From positions 1 through 48,404 of the forward strand of contig CACMJG010000008.1 of assembly GCA_902613995.1 (NCBI GenBank): 48,404 nucleotides of DNA. The letters are read 5' to 3'. Source of the stretch: an uncultured Alphaproteobacteria bacterium (lineage in GTDB: Bacteria > Pseudomonadota > Alphaproteobacteria > Methylaequorales > Methylaequoraceae). The notes under the pieces are model-generated. The model did no database searches. It was not told the origin of the DNA and was given only the letters and a program-made list of their open reading frames with translations. The position numbers and the translations under genes are program-made. Below, piece by piece: positions 34,636-43,920 of this stretch (positions within the stretch are counted from its first letter, which is position 1; the number at the start of each line of letters is the position of its first letter).

Positions 34636-35757
34636 ATGCCAAAAAATGATTATTATGATGTCCTTGGTGTTTCTAGGGATTCCGATTCTGCAACCATCAA
34701 GAGTTCATACCGCAAGCTAGCTATGAAATACCACCCTGACAAAAATCAGGGTGATCAAGAGGCCGAGACTAAGTTCAAAGAAATCTCAGAGGCTTATGAG
34801 GTCCTATCTAACCCAGAAAAAAAAGAAGCTTATGATACTTATGGACATGATGCCTTTTCACAAACTGGTGGAGGGTTCTCTGAAGGTTTTGGTGGTGGCT
34901 TTGGAAATTTTTCCGACATATTTGAAGACTTCTTTGGTGATTTAGGGGGAAGGTCTTCAAAAAAAAGGGAATTAAGAGGGCAGGATTTAAAGTACGAAAT
35001 AGATGTTGATTTAAGGGAAGCTTACACTGGAACAAAAAAAGAAATTTCTTTTGACACCCTGATAAGATGCAGCGACTGTAATGGTTCAGGCTCTGAAAAA
35101 GGAAACGGACTAAGAGACTGTGATGTTTGTGGAGGGTCAGGAAGAACAAGGGCTTCTCAGGGTTTTTTCACCGTTGAACGAACATGCTCCTCTTGTGGTG
35201 GCGCTGGGCAAGTAATTACAGACCCTTGTAATTCGTGTAGCGGAGAGGGAAGAAGAAGGAAAAATAGAAAACTTGAAGTTAATATTCCTGCAGGAGTTGA
35301 GGATGGAAGCAGAATTAGACTTTCTGGAGAGGGTGCTGTTGGTCAGAATGGCTCATCACCAGGAGATCTCTATTTGTTTGTAAGTATGCCTGAACATTCA
35401 ATTTTTGGAAGAAATGGTACTGAGATATTTTGCAACGTTCCAATTTCTATTGTCGACGCATCGCTTGGAGGTGCAGTAGAGGTTCCAACGGTTTCAGGTG
35501 GAAAAGTTAAAGTAAAAGTTCCAGCTGGTTCCCAGCATGGTGATCAATTCAGGTTGAATGGAAAAGGTATGCCAACAATTAGGTCAACATCATTCGGCGA
35601 CATGATCATTTCATTGATAGTTGAAATTCCAAAAAATTTATCGGAAAATCAGAAAAGATTACTTAACGAATTTAATAAAGAGCTCAATCAAAATAATAGT
35701 CCAGAAAAGTCAGGTTTTTTCTCAAAAGTAAAAGACTTTTGGGATGGTTTAACCTAA
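34636..35757 (+). CDS. dnaJ: Chaperone DnaJ (Hsp40)
   Basis: Class I J-protein that delivers substrates and stimulates DnaK. The 373-residue product has the J-domain with HPD at 33-35, a Gly/Phe-rich linker (about 75-115), and four zinc repeats CSDCNGSG, CDVCGGSG, CSSCGGAG and CNSCSGEG (about 140-210). Two beta-sandwich substrate-binding domains follow, with VPAGVEDGSRIRLSGEG-like and VPAGSQHGDQFRLNGKGMP segments. All zinc cysteines are present. It is downstream of dnaK with a 12-bp gap; dapB follows by 9 bp. Confidence 0.98.
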   Translation: MPKNDYYDVLGVSRDSDSATIKSSYRKLAMKYHPDKNQGDQEAETKFKEISEAYEVLSNPEKKEAYDTYGHDAFSQTGGGFSEGFGGGFGNFSDIFEDFFGDLGGRSSKKRELRGQDLKYEIDVDLREAYTGTKKEISFDTLIRCSDCNGSGSEKGNGLRDCDVCGGSGRTRASQGFFTVERTCSSCGGAGQVITDPCNSCSGEGRRRKNRKLEVNIPAGVEDGSRIRLSGEGAVGQNGSSPGDLYLFVSMPEHSIFGRNGTEIFCNVPISIVDASLGGAVEVPTVSGGKVKVKVPAGSQHGDQFRLNGKGMPTIRSTSFGDMIISLIVEIPKNLSENQKRLLNEFNKELNQNNSPEKSGFFSKVKDFWDGLT

Positions 35758-35766
35758 AGTTGTAAA

Positions 35767-36549
35767 ATGAAAAAAATTAAAATTGGAATTTTTGGTCCCG
35801 GAGGAAGAATGGGGAGCGATCTTCTAGAACAGATTGAAAATTTCAGCTCATTGGAACTCTCTGTTTTGTGCGAAAAGGGTAAGCATAAAGATGTTGGAAA
35901 AACAGTTTCAGGTATAGTGATTGGAGATGATATAAATAATTTAGTCAAATGCAGTGATGTTATTATTGATTTTACCATTCCCGCAGCTACCATCAATTTA
36001 TTAAAGGTGATGCACGGTTTAAAAACAAAAACAGCTTTAGTGACTGGAACTACTGGATACACTAAGACAGAAGAGAAGAAATTTCAAGAATTAGTTAATG
36101 GCAGAAAAGTTTTACGATCATTTAATATGAGCATTGGAATAAATTTAATGAAAAATTTAATTAAGGCTGCCTCTAAAAATATTTCTTCTCAGTCTGATAT
36201 TGAGATAGTTGAAATTCATCATAACAAAAAAAAAGATATACCGTCTGGAACAGCTATTTCTCTGGCTAAATCAGTTCAAGAGGGTTTTAAAGGGATTGCT
36301 AAGTTTTCATATAGAGAAGAAAATAAAAATAAAGCGAGAGGAAAGAACGAGATTGGTTTTGCTTCGATCCGAGGTGGAGATGTAATTGGAGAACACACAG
36401 TTTATTTTTTTTTAAATGGAGAAAGAATTGAATTTAAACACATGGCATCAAGTAGAAAAATTTTTTCAGTTGGAGCTTTAAAGGCCGCTAGTTGGTTGCA
36501 CCAAAAAAAGGCAGGCTTGTATACAATTTCAGATATGCTAAAAGAGTAG
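35767..36549 (+). CDS. dapB: 4-hydroxy-tetrahydrodipicolinate reductase
   Basis: DapB reduces the DapA product on the route to lysine and meso-diaminopimelate. The 260-residue protein has the nucleotide-binding GPGGRMG (10-16), DFTIPAATINLL, TGTTGYT, and the catalytic motif EIHHNKKKDIPSGTA with His151/His152 and Lys155. It ends with FKHMASSRKIFSVGALKAASWL, as expected. Location after dnaJ is common in Alphaproteobacteria. A lipoprotein gene follows 2 bp after its stop. Confidence 0.96.
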   Translation: MKKIKIGIFGPGGRMGSDLLEQIENFSSLELSVLCEKGKHKDVGKTVSGIVIGDDINNLVKCSDVIIDFTIPAATINLLKVMHGLKTKTALVTGTTGYTKTEEKKFQELVNGRKVLRSFNMSIGINLMKNLIKAASKNISSQSDIEIVEIHHNKKKDIPSGTAISLAKSVQEGFKGIAKFSYREENKNKARGKNEIGFASIRGGDVIGEHTVYFFLNGERIEFKHMASSRKIFSVGALKAASWLHQKKAGLYTISDMLKE

Positions 36550-36551
36550 TC

Positions 36552-37112
36552 ATGTTTTTTCATAAAAAATTAAATATTTTTCTAATTTTATTTTTTTTAA
36601 TAGTTTCATGCGAAAATAAAGTTTCTGAAACTGACCTAAAAGAATACAAAGAAATAATGGATATTAGGCTTGGTCATTTAGGAAATGCAATTATCCTTCA
36701 AGGTAGATTGTTGGACGCTTTTAACCTAAGAAATGACAGAGCAGACGAAGATCATTTCAAGGAGGCCGAAGAATTAATACAAGGGCATCTAAAGTCTTTT
36801 GGTAGACCAGACGATTTAAGAAAGCTCGATATTCCTAATTCAGCTAAATTAAATGAAGTTCATAATTCTTTAATTGAAGTATCTGAACTATTAATAGCCG
36901 CAACTAACGCTCTTGAAGATAATGCTTGGCTTGGGGGCTCAGTTTCCTTTGCGGAGCGAAATCTAGATGTAGCTAGATTTAATTTTCAAAATGCTGTTAA
37001 ATTCGTATACCAAGTAACAGACGAAAATGAGATAAGGCCCGTCACGGAATATGAAGAATATGATGTAGGTGATATTCCAGACGAGTTTAAGAAACTTAAC
37101 CAGAATAAATAG
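36552..37112 (+). CDS. Predicted lipoprotein of unknown function
   Basis: The 186-residue product begins with a lipoprotein signal peptide (MFFHKKLNIFLILFFLIVSC) with the lipobox cysteine at 20. The mature part is acidic and mostly helical, with HLGNAIILQGRLLDAFNLRNDRADEDHFKEAEELIQGHL and AERNLDVARFNFQNAVKFVYQV; it has no cysteine beyond the lipid anchor and no motif I recognise. I chose the ATG at 36552, which leaves a clean signal peptide; the frame is open to 36492 inside dapB. It is probably transcribed with dapB and ends 1 bp from the convergent EamA gene. Confidence 0.7.
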   Translation: MFFHKKLNIFLILFFLIVSCENKVSETDLKEYKEIMDIRLGHLGNAIILQGRLLDAFNLRNDRADEDHFKEAEELIQGHLKSFGRPDDLRKLDIPNSAKLNEVHNSLIEVSELLIAATNALEDNAWLGGSVSFAERNLDVARFNFQNAVKFVYQVTDENEIRPVTEYEEYDVGDIPDEFKKLNQNK

Positions 37113-37113
37113 G

Positions 37114-38028
37114 TTAATTGCTCTTTACAAACATTGAACGATTTGTCACCCATCCTCCAATAACAATTAAAAGAAGACCATAGATCATATTTTCAGTTAA
37201 GTTTTCATCCAAAAAAATATATCCCCACAAAGACCCAAAGCATGGAATAAGAAAATTACTTTGACTCGCAAAAACAGCTGATTTGATCTTAATAAGATTA
37301 AAGAAAATCAAAATTGCAAATCCTGTACATACAATTCCCAATACTGTGGCTGATAGAAAACTCTCGAATGAAATATTAAGTAATAATTGTTTTTCAAAAT
37401 TGTTTAAAGAAATAAAATTAAGAATAAAAATAGGAAAAGCTAATAACATTGCTAAAATAGTCGTAAAGGCAGCAATTTCAATTGGAGAGTTGTCTTGTAT
37501 TTTCTTTACAAAATTTGCTGATAGTCCGTAAAAAAAAGCTGACAAAATTATTAATAAAGAAAAATTAAATGCTACAGATTCAAGTGAGATTCCAAACGGA
37601 TTTATAAAAATTAACATACCAATAAAACCGAATAATAAACCTATAATACTTATAAAATCTAAACTTTTATTTTTTGATATAAAATAAGCAATTATATATG
37701 TAAAAAGTGGCATTGTGCCTATAAGAGAAGCAGCAACGATACTTTCCACGTAAATTTCGCTCAAACTTATTAAATTAAAGGGAAGAACATTCCCAAAAAT
37801 CGCAATGCCAAATAGTAGTTTTTTATTATTGGCGAAAATACCTTTAAGAAATCCTTTTTTACAAAAACAAATGAGAAACAGTGAAGCAACAAAAAGTCTA
37901 TAAAAAGTCAAAAGGCTAGGAGGAATACTTACAATACTTATTTTAATGAATAGGAATGAACTTCCCCAAATTGCTGAAAGTAAAATTAATGATATGTAGC
38001 TCTGAAAGGTTAAATTTAAATGTTTCAG
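37114..38028 (-). CDS. EamA/DMT-family transporter, probably with a CTG start
   Basis: Ten-helix drug/metabolite transporter of the inner membrane; the substrate is unknown. The longest frame with ATG, GTG or TTG begins at a TTG (37911) and gives 265 residues that lack the first helix. Reading further upstream, the frame stays open to a stop at 38032-38034 and encodes SYISLILLSAIWGSSFLFIK, the classic EamA helix 1 with its WGSSF motif. The only near-canonical start there is the CTG at 38028, whose CTGA overlaps the stop of the DUF2244 gene exactly as ATGA overlaps do elsewhere in this window. That gives 304 residues, normal for the family. The start choice is inference. Confidence 0.8.
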   Translation of the reverse strand: MKHLNLTFQSYISLILLSAIWGSSFLFIKISIVSIPPSLLTFYRLFVASLFLICFCKKGFLKGIFANNKKLLFGIAIFGNVLPFNLISLSEIYVESIVAASLIGTMPLFTYIIAYFISKNKSLDFISIIGLLFGFIGMLIFINPFGISLESVAFNFSLLIILSAFFYGLSANFVKKIQDNSPIEIAAFTTILAMLLAFPIFILNFISLNNFEKQLLLNISFESFLSATVLGIVCTGFAILIFFNLIKIKSAVFASQSNFLIPCFGSLWGYIFLDENLTENMIYGLLLIVIGGWVTNRSMFVKSN

Positions 38029-38501
38029 ATCTTACTCATTTTGTTATTTAAAAGTTGTAATGCCGATTCAATTTGTGTGAGAAGTTTTCTTTTATCATTA
38101 TAATTCAGAAATGAACCTAGTAAAACGACCTTGTCTTTAGACTTGACTATTAAATTATGTTGGTGTCTTGCGGGATTAGATATCTCAACTTTAGTCCAAT
38201 ATGGTTCAAGGTTCCAGGTTTGTTTTTTTCCAGATGGAAAATTTCGCGTAATGAGTAAGTTTTGTTGAATAATTTTGACAGTTTCAAAGATTTCACCAGA
38301 TTTGTAGTTTATTTTAAAGGCATAGTACAGAAGCAAAACGTCTAACCCTAAAAAACCGAAAACTGGCCATGCTCCTATATACCAGAAGAAAACCCCAACC
38401 AGAAAAAAAATTAATGAGACAATAAACATTAAGTTTCTGAATCCTTTTTTGGATAAGCTTCTGTAAGGAAGTACAGTTATGTCCAGAAAAGTTTTTTCCA
38501 T
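38025..38501 (-). CDS. DUF2244 integral membrane protein
   Basis: The 158-residue protein has two adjacent transmembrane helices (about 24-43 and 46-64: LMFIVSLIFFLVGVFFWYIG, then PVFGFLGLDVLLLYYAFKI) and a C-terminal cytosolic domain with NLEPYWTKVEI and ALQLLNN. The N-terminal LPYRSLSKKGFRNLM and the WPVFGFLGLDVLLLYYAF segment match DUF2244, a family common in Alphaproteobacteria and of unknown function. It lies 4 bp into the EamA gene downstream, so the two are probably translationally coupled. Confidence 0.82.
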   Translation of the reverse strand: MEKTFLDITVLPYRSLSKKGFRNLMFIVSLIFFLVGVFFWYIGAWPVFGFLGLDVLLLYYAFKINYKSGEIFETVKIIQQNLLITRNFPSGKKQTWNLEPYWTKVEISNPARHQHNLIVKSKDKVVLLGSFLNYNDKRKLLTQIESALQLLNNKMSKI

Positions 38502-38608
38502 AGTGATAATATATAAATAATTTTTTTTATTTTTTAAAGTTAAATTTCCGTGAAATATGTCTGAAATTCTATACTATCTAAATTTAAATTATTAAAGGAA
38601 AAAATTTT

Positions 38609-39577
38609 ATGAATAAAAAAATTTTAGGAATGGGAAATGCTGTTTTAGATATTGTGTCCTCTGTATCAGACGATTTTCTGGCTAATGCAAATTTAACAAA
38701 AGGGGCAATGACACTCGTAGATCAGAATGAATCTGATAAGATTTTAAAAAAAATTAACCCTATAAAAAAAGATTCTGGTGGATCAGTTGCGAATACTATT
38801 GTGGGAATCTCACTTCTAGGATTAAATTCATTCTTCTGTGGAAAAGTCAGAGACGATGAGCTTGGCGACGAATTTATTTCAGATATGGAAAAAACTAAAA
38901 CGAAATTTCTTTGCAAACAATCCACTCAGGGTTTGCCGACTGCAAGATGTATTGTATTTGTTTCACCTGACGGTGAACGTTCAATGCAAACTTTCTTAGG
39001 AGCGAGCACAACCCTTGGGGAAGAGGATATAAAATCTGATTTTTTTAATGATATAGATTATTTATTAATTGAAGGTTACCTATGGAGTTCAGAAAGCGCA
39101 AGAGAGGCAATCTATAAGGCTATAGAATTTGCGAAGATTAAAAAAATTAAAATAGTTTTTTCACTATCTGATCCAAACTTAGTGAAGATGTACAGAGATG
39201 ATTTTCTAAAACTGTTAAAGTCTGAGATAAATATTTTAATAGGTAACGAACATGAATTTAAAGAATTATTAGGTAATGACAATTTATTAAATTTTTTAAA
39301 AACACAGGCAGTTGAAATTTTACTCAAAACAATGGGTGAAAAAGGTGTTGAAGTTGTTGATTCTGAGGGATCTGAAATAATCCCTTCATTCCAAGTTGAA
39401 TCCGTATTAGATACCACGGGAGCTGGAGATATGTTTGCTGCGGGATTTTTATACAAGTTGTTAAAAGGTGAGCCCCCAAAAAAATCTGCTTTATTTGGTT
39501 GCAAAGTTGCGTCATTGATAATTCAGCAATACGGAGCAAGACTAACAGAAGAGACTTTGAGCAATTTAGCTAACTAG
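38609..39577 (+). CDS. PfkB-family carbohydrate/adenosine kinase
   Basis: Ribokinase-fold kinase of 322 residues. The substrate-side motif GGSVANTIVGISLLG (near residues 54-68), the TFLGAS strand, and the C-terminal anion-hole motif DTTGAGDMFAAGFL (268-281) with catalytic Asp274 are all present. The overall pattern (GMGNAVLDIV start, TARCIVFVSPDGERSMQTFLGA) is like the adenosine-kinase-type group common in Alphaproteobacteria, but substrate cannot be set from sequence alone. An AAAGGA lies upstream of the ATG. It overlaps the convergent small membrane gene by 8 bp. Confidence 0.9.
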   Translation: MNKKILGMGNAVLDIVSSVSDDFLANANLTKGAMTLVDQNESDKILKKINPIKKDSGGSVANTIVGISLLGLNSFFCGKVRDDELGDEFISDMEKTKTKFLCKQSTQGLPTARCIVFVSPDGERSMQTFLGASTTLGEEDIKSDFFNDIDYLLIEGYLWSSESAREAIYKAIEFAKIKKIKIVFSLSDPNLVKMYRDDFLKLLKSEINILIGNEHEFKELLGNDNLLNFLKTQAVEILLKTMGEKGVEVVDSEGSEIIPSFQVESVLDTTGAGDMFAAGFLYKLLKGEPPKKSALFGCKVASLIIQQYGARLTEETLSNLAN

Positions 39578-39800
39578 TTAAAAAAAAGTTAATTATTCCA
39601 AATGCAAAAATTGGTATTTGAAAACCAAAATTTGTGAGAATCGCTTTATCTCTTAACAGATAGCCGCTAACACTCCAGAATATTACACCTGAACCATGTA
39701 AGAAAATATTTAAAGGATAATAATTAAGGTTTGTCAAAAGTATACCACTTAAGACAAGAATGGTACCTATCCACTTATTTATTTCTGCAATTTTATTCAT
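39570..39800 (-). CDS. Small membrane protein of unknown function
   Basis: The 76-residue protein has three hydrophobic segments (about 8-24, 28-48 and 54-74) and nothing else of note; the core is WIGTILVLSGILLTNLNYYP and VIFWSVSGYLLRDKAILTNFG. It resembles small membrane proteins described from Alphaproteobacteria and phages (CBU_0592-like/DUF6552-like), but I am not sure of the family. I chose the ATG at 39800; the frame is open to a TTG at 39806. It overlaps the 3' end of the PfkB-family kinase by 8 bp. Confidence 0.6.
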   Translation of the reverse strand: MNKIAEINKWIGTILVLSGILLTNLNYYPLNIFLHGSGVIFWSVSGYLLRDKAILTNFGFQIPIFAFGIINFFLTS

Positions 39801-39848
39801 CAGCAAGATAATTTCATAAGATATGATTATATTATGGTTTTGGCCTCT

Positions 39849-41738
39849 TTAATAATCGATTATTGTTTTTAACTTTCTCAGTACCAAGTTAACAGGAATA
39901 GCATTAATATTTTTTGATTTGAAGGTCTTTTGAGAAGATATTGAAACATGTAGAGGATTGCCGATTGGAGAAAACTTTTCAAAATCAGTCGGTCCAAAAA
40001 GAGTTAAGGTTGGAGTTCCAGTTGAGGAAATTAAATGACCACATCCTGTGTCATTACTGATCCCTGCTTTGCAATTTTTTACAATTTTAATTGTTTCCAT
40101 TGGGTTATTGCTTTTGAAAATTTTTATCTTCCCCCCAAACTCTCTTATTAAATTTCTCTCTAGATCAGTTTCTTTTGGACCTAAAATGAAGACTGGAAGA
40201 AGATTCCTCCTTATTAAATGTTCCGCAATATCAATGAAATTTTCAAAGGCCCATCGCTTCCAAATAACTGAAGCACCAGGACAAATAGCAATTTTATTGT
40301 TATTAACATTATTGTTAAGATTTGAAAATTTGACTTTTGAGGGACTGAGAACTTCAGAGAGATTTACTAAGTGTTGACTAATATTTCTTTCGTCAGGATT
40401 TTCTGGAATTAAATCTGAAAACAAGTAATTTGCACATGAAGAAACAAAAATTGTAGTTTTAATTTTTTGTAAGATAAGGGTGGTTAAAAATCTTTTTTGT
40501 GTATCTATAACGATATCATAAGTTCCAAATTTATTTTTTTTGAATAAATCAAGAATATTTGAACCAAAGTCTTCTTCATAAATATTATCTATTAGGCCTG
40601 AAGCAATAGAACTTAGCTCGGTTTTAAAAATTGAATTTCCTTTTCCTGCTAACCACGTTATTTGTGCATTAGGAAATATTTGTCTAAGACATTTAAGAAG
40701 AGGTAGTTTTAATAAAGCATCTCCTAGTAAGTCTAATCCAACATAAACTAAAATTTTTACTTTCGATTTATCCTTTTTTTTGATTTTTCTTATTTCTTCA
40801 TTGGAAACCCAAGTTCTATATACCTGGTAACGAACAACTTTAGGATCAATCATTGGGTTAACTTTGCTGAAGCAATATGTAAGAAGAAATTTATTTAAAA
40901 GTTTTTCTTTATTTACTCTTCTTCTCCAAGATAAACACCGTGCAACTATCTTTCTCAGCGCCTTCCTTTTCAATGCTTTATTCACAAATGTTGCTTTTTC
41001 TAAAAAATTAAGAGTTGCTATTGAGAGGTCATAAAGTGTTTGAGCATTATTACTCATTATCCTTTCTTTTATGAAAGAAGGTCCAACACATATAATTTTC
41101 TCAGTAGAAAAAACATTGAACTTTCTGGAGGTTTTTGAAATATATTGATTCCCAGCGACACGAAGCGGAAGTGAATAATCTTGAACAAAAACAGTTTCAT
41201 CGCAGCCCTTAACCTCTAAAATAGTTTCGGTTCTTATCATGAGATTGCTCGACCCACCCCAACCCTTTACAACAAACTTTTCAAATGCATTTTGAATTTC
41301 TGAGGATTCAGGCTTATTATTTATGAAATTATATTTGTTAGGATCTGGACTCCAATCCCAATCACCATACAAAAGATCGATATTTTTTTTTTGCATTTGT
41401 GATTTCATATATTTTAAACTATCTGGAGCGAGTATATCGTCGCCATCTAGAAGTTTGATATAAGCGTACTTGACAAACTTAAGAGCATTATTTGTAGCGA
41501 TACTTGGTCCGGCATTTCTTTGAGTAAAAATTTTGTAATCAATTTTTTTTTTCCTAAGGAAATCCTTTGCAATTTTATATGAACGGTCTTTGGAACCGTC
41601 ATCTACAACGATGACTTGATATTTTTCGGATTCTTCAAATTGATTTGTAGCGGAGTTTAAGGTTTGTAGAATGTATTCTTCTTTATTATATAACGTGACA
41701 ATTATTGATATGCCGTCTTTATATTTTACTCTTTGCAC
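39849..41738 (-). CDS. Two-domain glycosyltransferase: GT2 fused to GT9
   Basis: The 629-residue protein joins two glycosyltransferases. Residues about 8-230 are a GT2 (GT-A) domain with GISIIVTLYNKEEYILQTL, VIVVDDGSKDRS and the DXD-like LLDGDDILAPDSLKYM. Residues about 330-629 are a GT9 (ADP-heptose:LPS heptosyltransferase-like, GT-B) domain with VYVGLDLLGDALLKLPLL, ICPGASVIWKRWAFENFIDIA and GISNDTGCGHLISSTGTPTLTLFGP. A basic helical linker lies between. Both active-site regions look intact. The likely role is two steps in LPS or another surface glycan. The start is a GTG at 41738; no membrane segment is visible. Confidence 0.87.
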   Translation of the reverse strand: MQRVKYKDGISIIVTLYNKEEYILQTLNSATNQFEESEKYQVIVVDDGSKDRSYKIAKDFLRKKKIDYKIFTQRNAGPSIATNNALKFVKYAYIKLLDGDDILAPDSLKYMKSQMQKKNIDLLYGDWDWSPDPNKYNFINNKPESSEIQNAFEKFVVKGWGGSSNLMIRTETILEVKGCDETVFVQDYSLPLRVAGNQYISKTSRKFNVFSTEKIICVGPSFIKERIMSNNAQTLYDLSIATLNFLEKATFVNKALKRKALRKIVARCLSWRRRVNKEKLLNKFLLTYCFSKVNPMIDPKVVRYQVYRTWVSNEEIRKIKKKDKSKVKILVYVGLDLLGDALLKLPLLKCLRQIFPNAQITWLAGKGNSIFKTELSSIASGLIDNIYEEDFGSNILDLFKKNKFGTYDIVIDTQKRFLTTLILQKIKTTIFVSSCANYLFSDLIPENPDERNISQHLVNLSEVLSPSKVKFSNLNNNVNNNKIAICPGASVIWKRWAFENFIDIAEHLIRRNLLPVFILGPKETDLERNLIREFGGKIKIFKSNNPMETIKIVKNCKAGISNDTGCGHLISSTGTPTLTLFGPTDFEKFSPIGNPLHVSISSQKTFKSKNINAIPVNLVLRKLKTIIDY

Positions 41739-41789
41739 TGAAGATTCCCTTAATCTTTCTTCTCCTCATATTTAAATATTAACACAAGT

Positions 41790-42479
41790 CTAATCTTTAT
41801 CAATAGAGTAGCCAGAGGATCTAATCGTTCTTATAAAGTTTTTTTTCCCTTCGATATTTAATGCTTTTCTAAGCCTCCTTATGTGAGTGTCAACAGTTCT
41901 TCGTTCAACATAAATTCCGTGTCCCCAAACAGAATCTAGAAGTTGTTCTCTTGAAAATACTCTGCAAGGGTTTTCCAGAAGGTGCTTTAAAAGATTATAT
42001 TCTGTGGGCCCAAGATGAACTCTAGTCTTTCCTCTAAACACTTTATGTTCATTATCGAAAATTTTAATGTCTTCAAACTCTAATATGTTGTTTTGAGTAG
42101 AAGTTGATCTTCTAATAAGGGCTTTTATTCTTGCAATAAGTTCTGCAGGGCTAAAAGGTTTTGATATGTAATCATCCGCCCCATATTCCAAACCCCTTAT
42201 TCTGTCTTCCTCTTCCTCTCTGGCAGTCAACATTATAATCGGTAAATTACTGGTTTCTTGTTTTCTTCGCAGAATTTTACAAAGCTCTAATCCATTTGGC
42301 TCAGGAATCATCCAATCAAATATAGCCAATGATGGAATTTCTTCTTTAATTAACAATAGTGCATCTTCACCGTTAGTGGCTGATTTTACCTTAAATCCGT
42401 TTTTTTCAATATTGTAGGTAATCATTGGTAGTAATGATTTATCATCCTCCACCACAAGTATTGTTCTTTGTGTTACCAT
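41790..42479 (-). CDS. phoB: Phosphate regulon response regulator PhoB
   Basis: PhoB binds Pho boxes when phosphorylated by PhoR under phosphate limitation. The 229-residue protein has an intact receiver: acidic pocket EDD (11-13), phospho-acceptor Asp55 in LAIFDWMIPEPNGLE, and the KPF motif (KPFSPAELIARI) near residue 106. A winged helix follows, with VHLGPTEYNLLKHLLENP, VWGHGIYVERRTVDTHIRRLRKAL and the usual RTIRSSGYSI end. The ATG directly follows the phoU stop (TAAATG). No phoR lies in the window, so the sensor must be elsewhere. Confidence 0.94.
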   Translation of the reverse strand: MVTQRTILVVEDDKSLLPMITYNIEKNGFKVKSATNGEDALLLIKEEIPSLAIFDWMIPEPNGLELCKILRRKQETSNLPIIMLTAREEEEDRIRGLEYGADDYISKPFSPAELIARIKALIRRSTSTQNNILEFEDIKIFDNEHKVFRGKTRVHLGPTEYNLLKHLLENPCRVFSREQLLDSVWGHGIYVERRTVDTHIRRLRKALNIEGKKNFIRTIRSSGYSIDKD

Positions 42480-43133
42480 TTATTTCAGAGTACCTTGAAG
42501 ATTATAAATAACTTCTTTTGATATTACTTTTGAAAGATCTCCAATTCTTTCTAATTCTTTAGCAATAAATAACATTTGTGTACAAAACCCAATTATATCT
42601 CTATCTTCCATCATTAAATGTAAATGTTCTCTAAAACAAGTTTCATACACAGAGTTAATTGTGATATCTTCGGTAGGAACAGATCGTGCAATTTCTTTTG
42701 ACTCTTGATCATAAGCACTTAGGGCTGTGGAAAAATTTTTTAAAACTAAAAGGCCAAGTTGGTGAATTGAATCAGTGCTATAGCTATCAGGAGCTTTTTT
42801 TACAGATAATATCCTTCCAGCCACGTTGGATGCATGATCACCGATGCGTTCTAGTATACTTGATATTTTCAGAGAAATAATAATCTGCCTAAGATCATCT
42901 GCAAGAGGCTGTCTTTTTGACAACGTAATAGTTGCAAATCCTCTTATTTTTTTTTCTAAAGCATCAATACTTTCATCATTTTTTATAATTTCTTGAGCTT
43001 TGGTTATATTGATTATTTTTATCAAATTAACTGCTTCGAATATTTGTTTTTCAACATCTAAACCCATCTGTGTTAAATTGCTCTTCAGAGAATTTAAGTC
43101 TTCATCATAAGTTGTGACAATGTGCTCTTTCAT
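42480..43133 (-). CDS. phoU: Phosphate-signalling protein PhoU
   Basis: PhoU links the Pst transporter to PhoR and restrains phosphate uptake and Pho signalling. The 217-residue protein shows two three-helix repeats typical of the family, with SSILERIGDHASNVAGRIL and LFIAKELERIGDLSKVISKEVIY as the paired (E/D)xxxD metal-binding helices. It starts 4 bp after the pstB stop and ends directly at phoB, in the usual pstSCAB-phoU-phoB order. Confidence 0.95.
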   Translation of the reverse strand: MKEHIVTTYDEDLNSLKSNLTQMGLDVEKQIFEAVNLIKIINITKAQEIIKNDESIDALEKKIRGFATITLSKRQPLADDLRQIIISLKISSILERIGDHASNVAGRILSVKKAPDSYSTDSIHQLGLLVLKNFSTALSAYDQESKEIARSVPTEDITINSVYETCFREHLHLMMEDRDIIGFCTQMLFIAKELERIGDLSKVISKEVIYNLQGTLK

Positions 43134-43137
43134 TTGT

Positions 43138-43902
43138 TTAACCTATTTTTCCTGTTATATAATCCTGAGTCTTTTTTTGGCTTGGTGTTGAAAAAATTTG
43201 ATCTGTGCGTCCTACCTCGATCAAACTACCCATATGAAAAAAAGCAGTTTGCTGTGAGACTCTTGCAGCTTGCTGCATTGAGTGGGTTACGATTACAATA
43301 GTAAAGTTTTTAGCTAACTCATCAATAAGTTCTTCAATTATAGCAGTTGCTATTGGATCTAGGGCAGAACACGGTTCGTCCATTAGGATTATTTGTGGAC
43401 TAATTGCAATGGCTCTGGCTATGCATAGTCGTTGCTGCTGTCCCCCCGATAAAGAGGTTCCTGTGTCATTTAGCCTATCCTTTACCTCTCCATACAAACC
43501 AGCTTTTTTCAAGCTATATATAACAAGCTCCTCTAATTCATCATTGCTATTAACAATACCATGAATTTTTGGTCCGTAGGCAACATTGTCAAAAATTGAC
43601 TTAGGGAATGGATTAGGTTTTTGGAATACCATTCCTATCTTTGCCCTCAGTAAAACCGGGTCGACTTCTGTGGAATATATATCTTCTTCATCAACAATAA
43701 TTTTTCCTTCTATCCTACAAATATCTATCGTATCGTTCATACGATTTATACATCTAAGAAAAGTAGATTTTCCACAACCACTTGGACCTATTAAGGCTGT
43801 GACCTTATTTGTAGGAATTTCAAGGTTGATTTTATCAAGTGCCTTCTTCTGGCCATAGTAAACATTAACATTTTTACTTTTTATTTTAATTTTTTCTGTC
43901 AT
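43138..43902 (-). CDS. pstB: Phosphate ABC transporter ATP-binding protein PstB
   Basis: ATPase of the high-affinity phosphate importer. The 254-residue protein shows Walker A GPSGCGKS (39-46), the PstB-typical [23 protein letters not shown], the signature LSGGQQQR (about 149-156), Walker [14 protein letters not shown] and [11 protein letters not shown]. All catalytic residues are present. The gene lies 18 bp after pstA and 4 bp before phoU in the minus-strand operon. Confidence 0.97.
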   Translation of the reverse strand: MTEKIKIKSKNVNVYYGQKKALDKINLEIPTNKVTALIGPSGCGKSTFLRCINRMNDTIDICRIEGKIIVDEEDIYSTEVDPVLLRAKIGMVFQKPNPFPKSIFDNVAYGPKIHGIVNSNDELEELVIYSLKKAGLYGEVKDRLNDTGTSLSGGQQQRLCIARAIAISPQIILMDEPCSALDPIATAIIEELIDELAKNFTIVIVTHSMQQAARVSQQTAFFHMGSLIEVGRTDQIFSTPSQKKTQDYITGKIG

Positions 43903-43920
43903 AAAACTTCTTTTAATATT

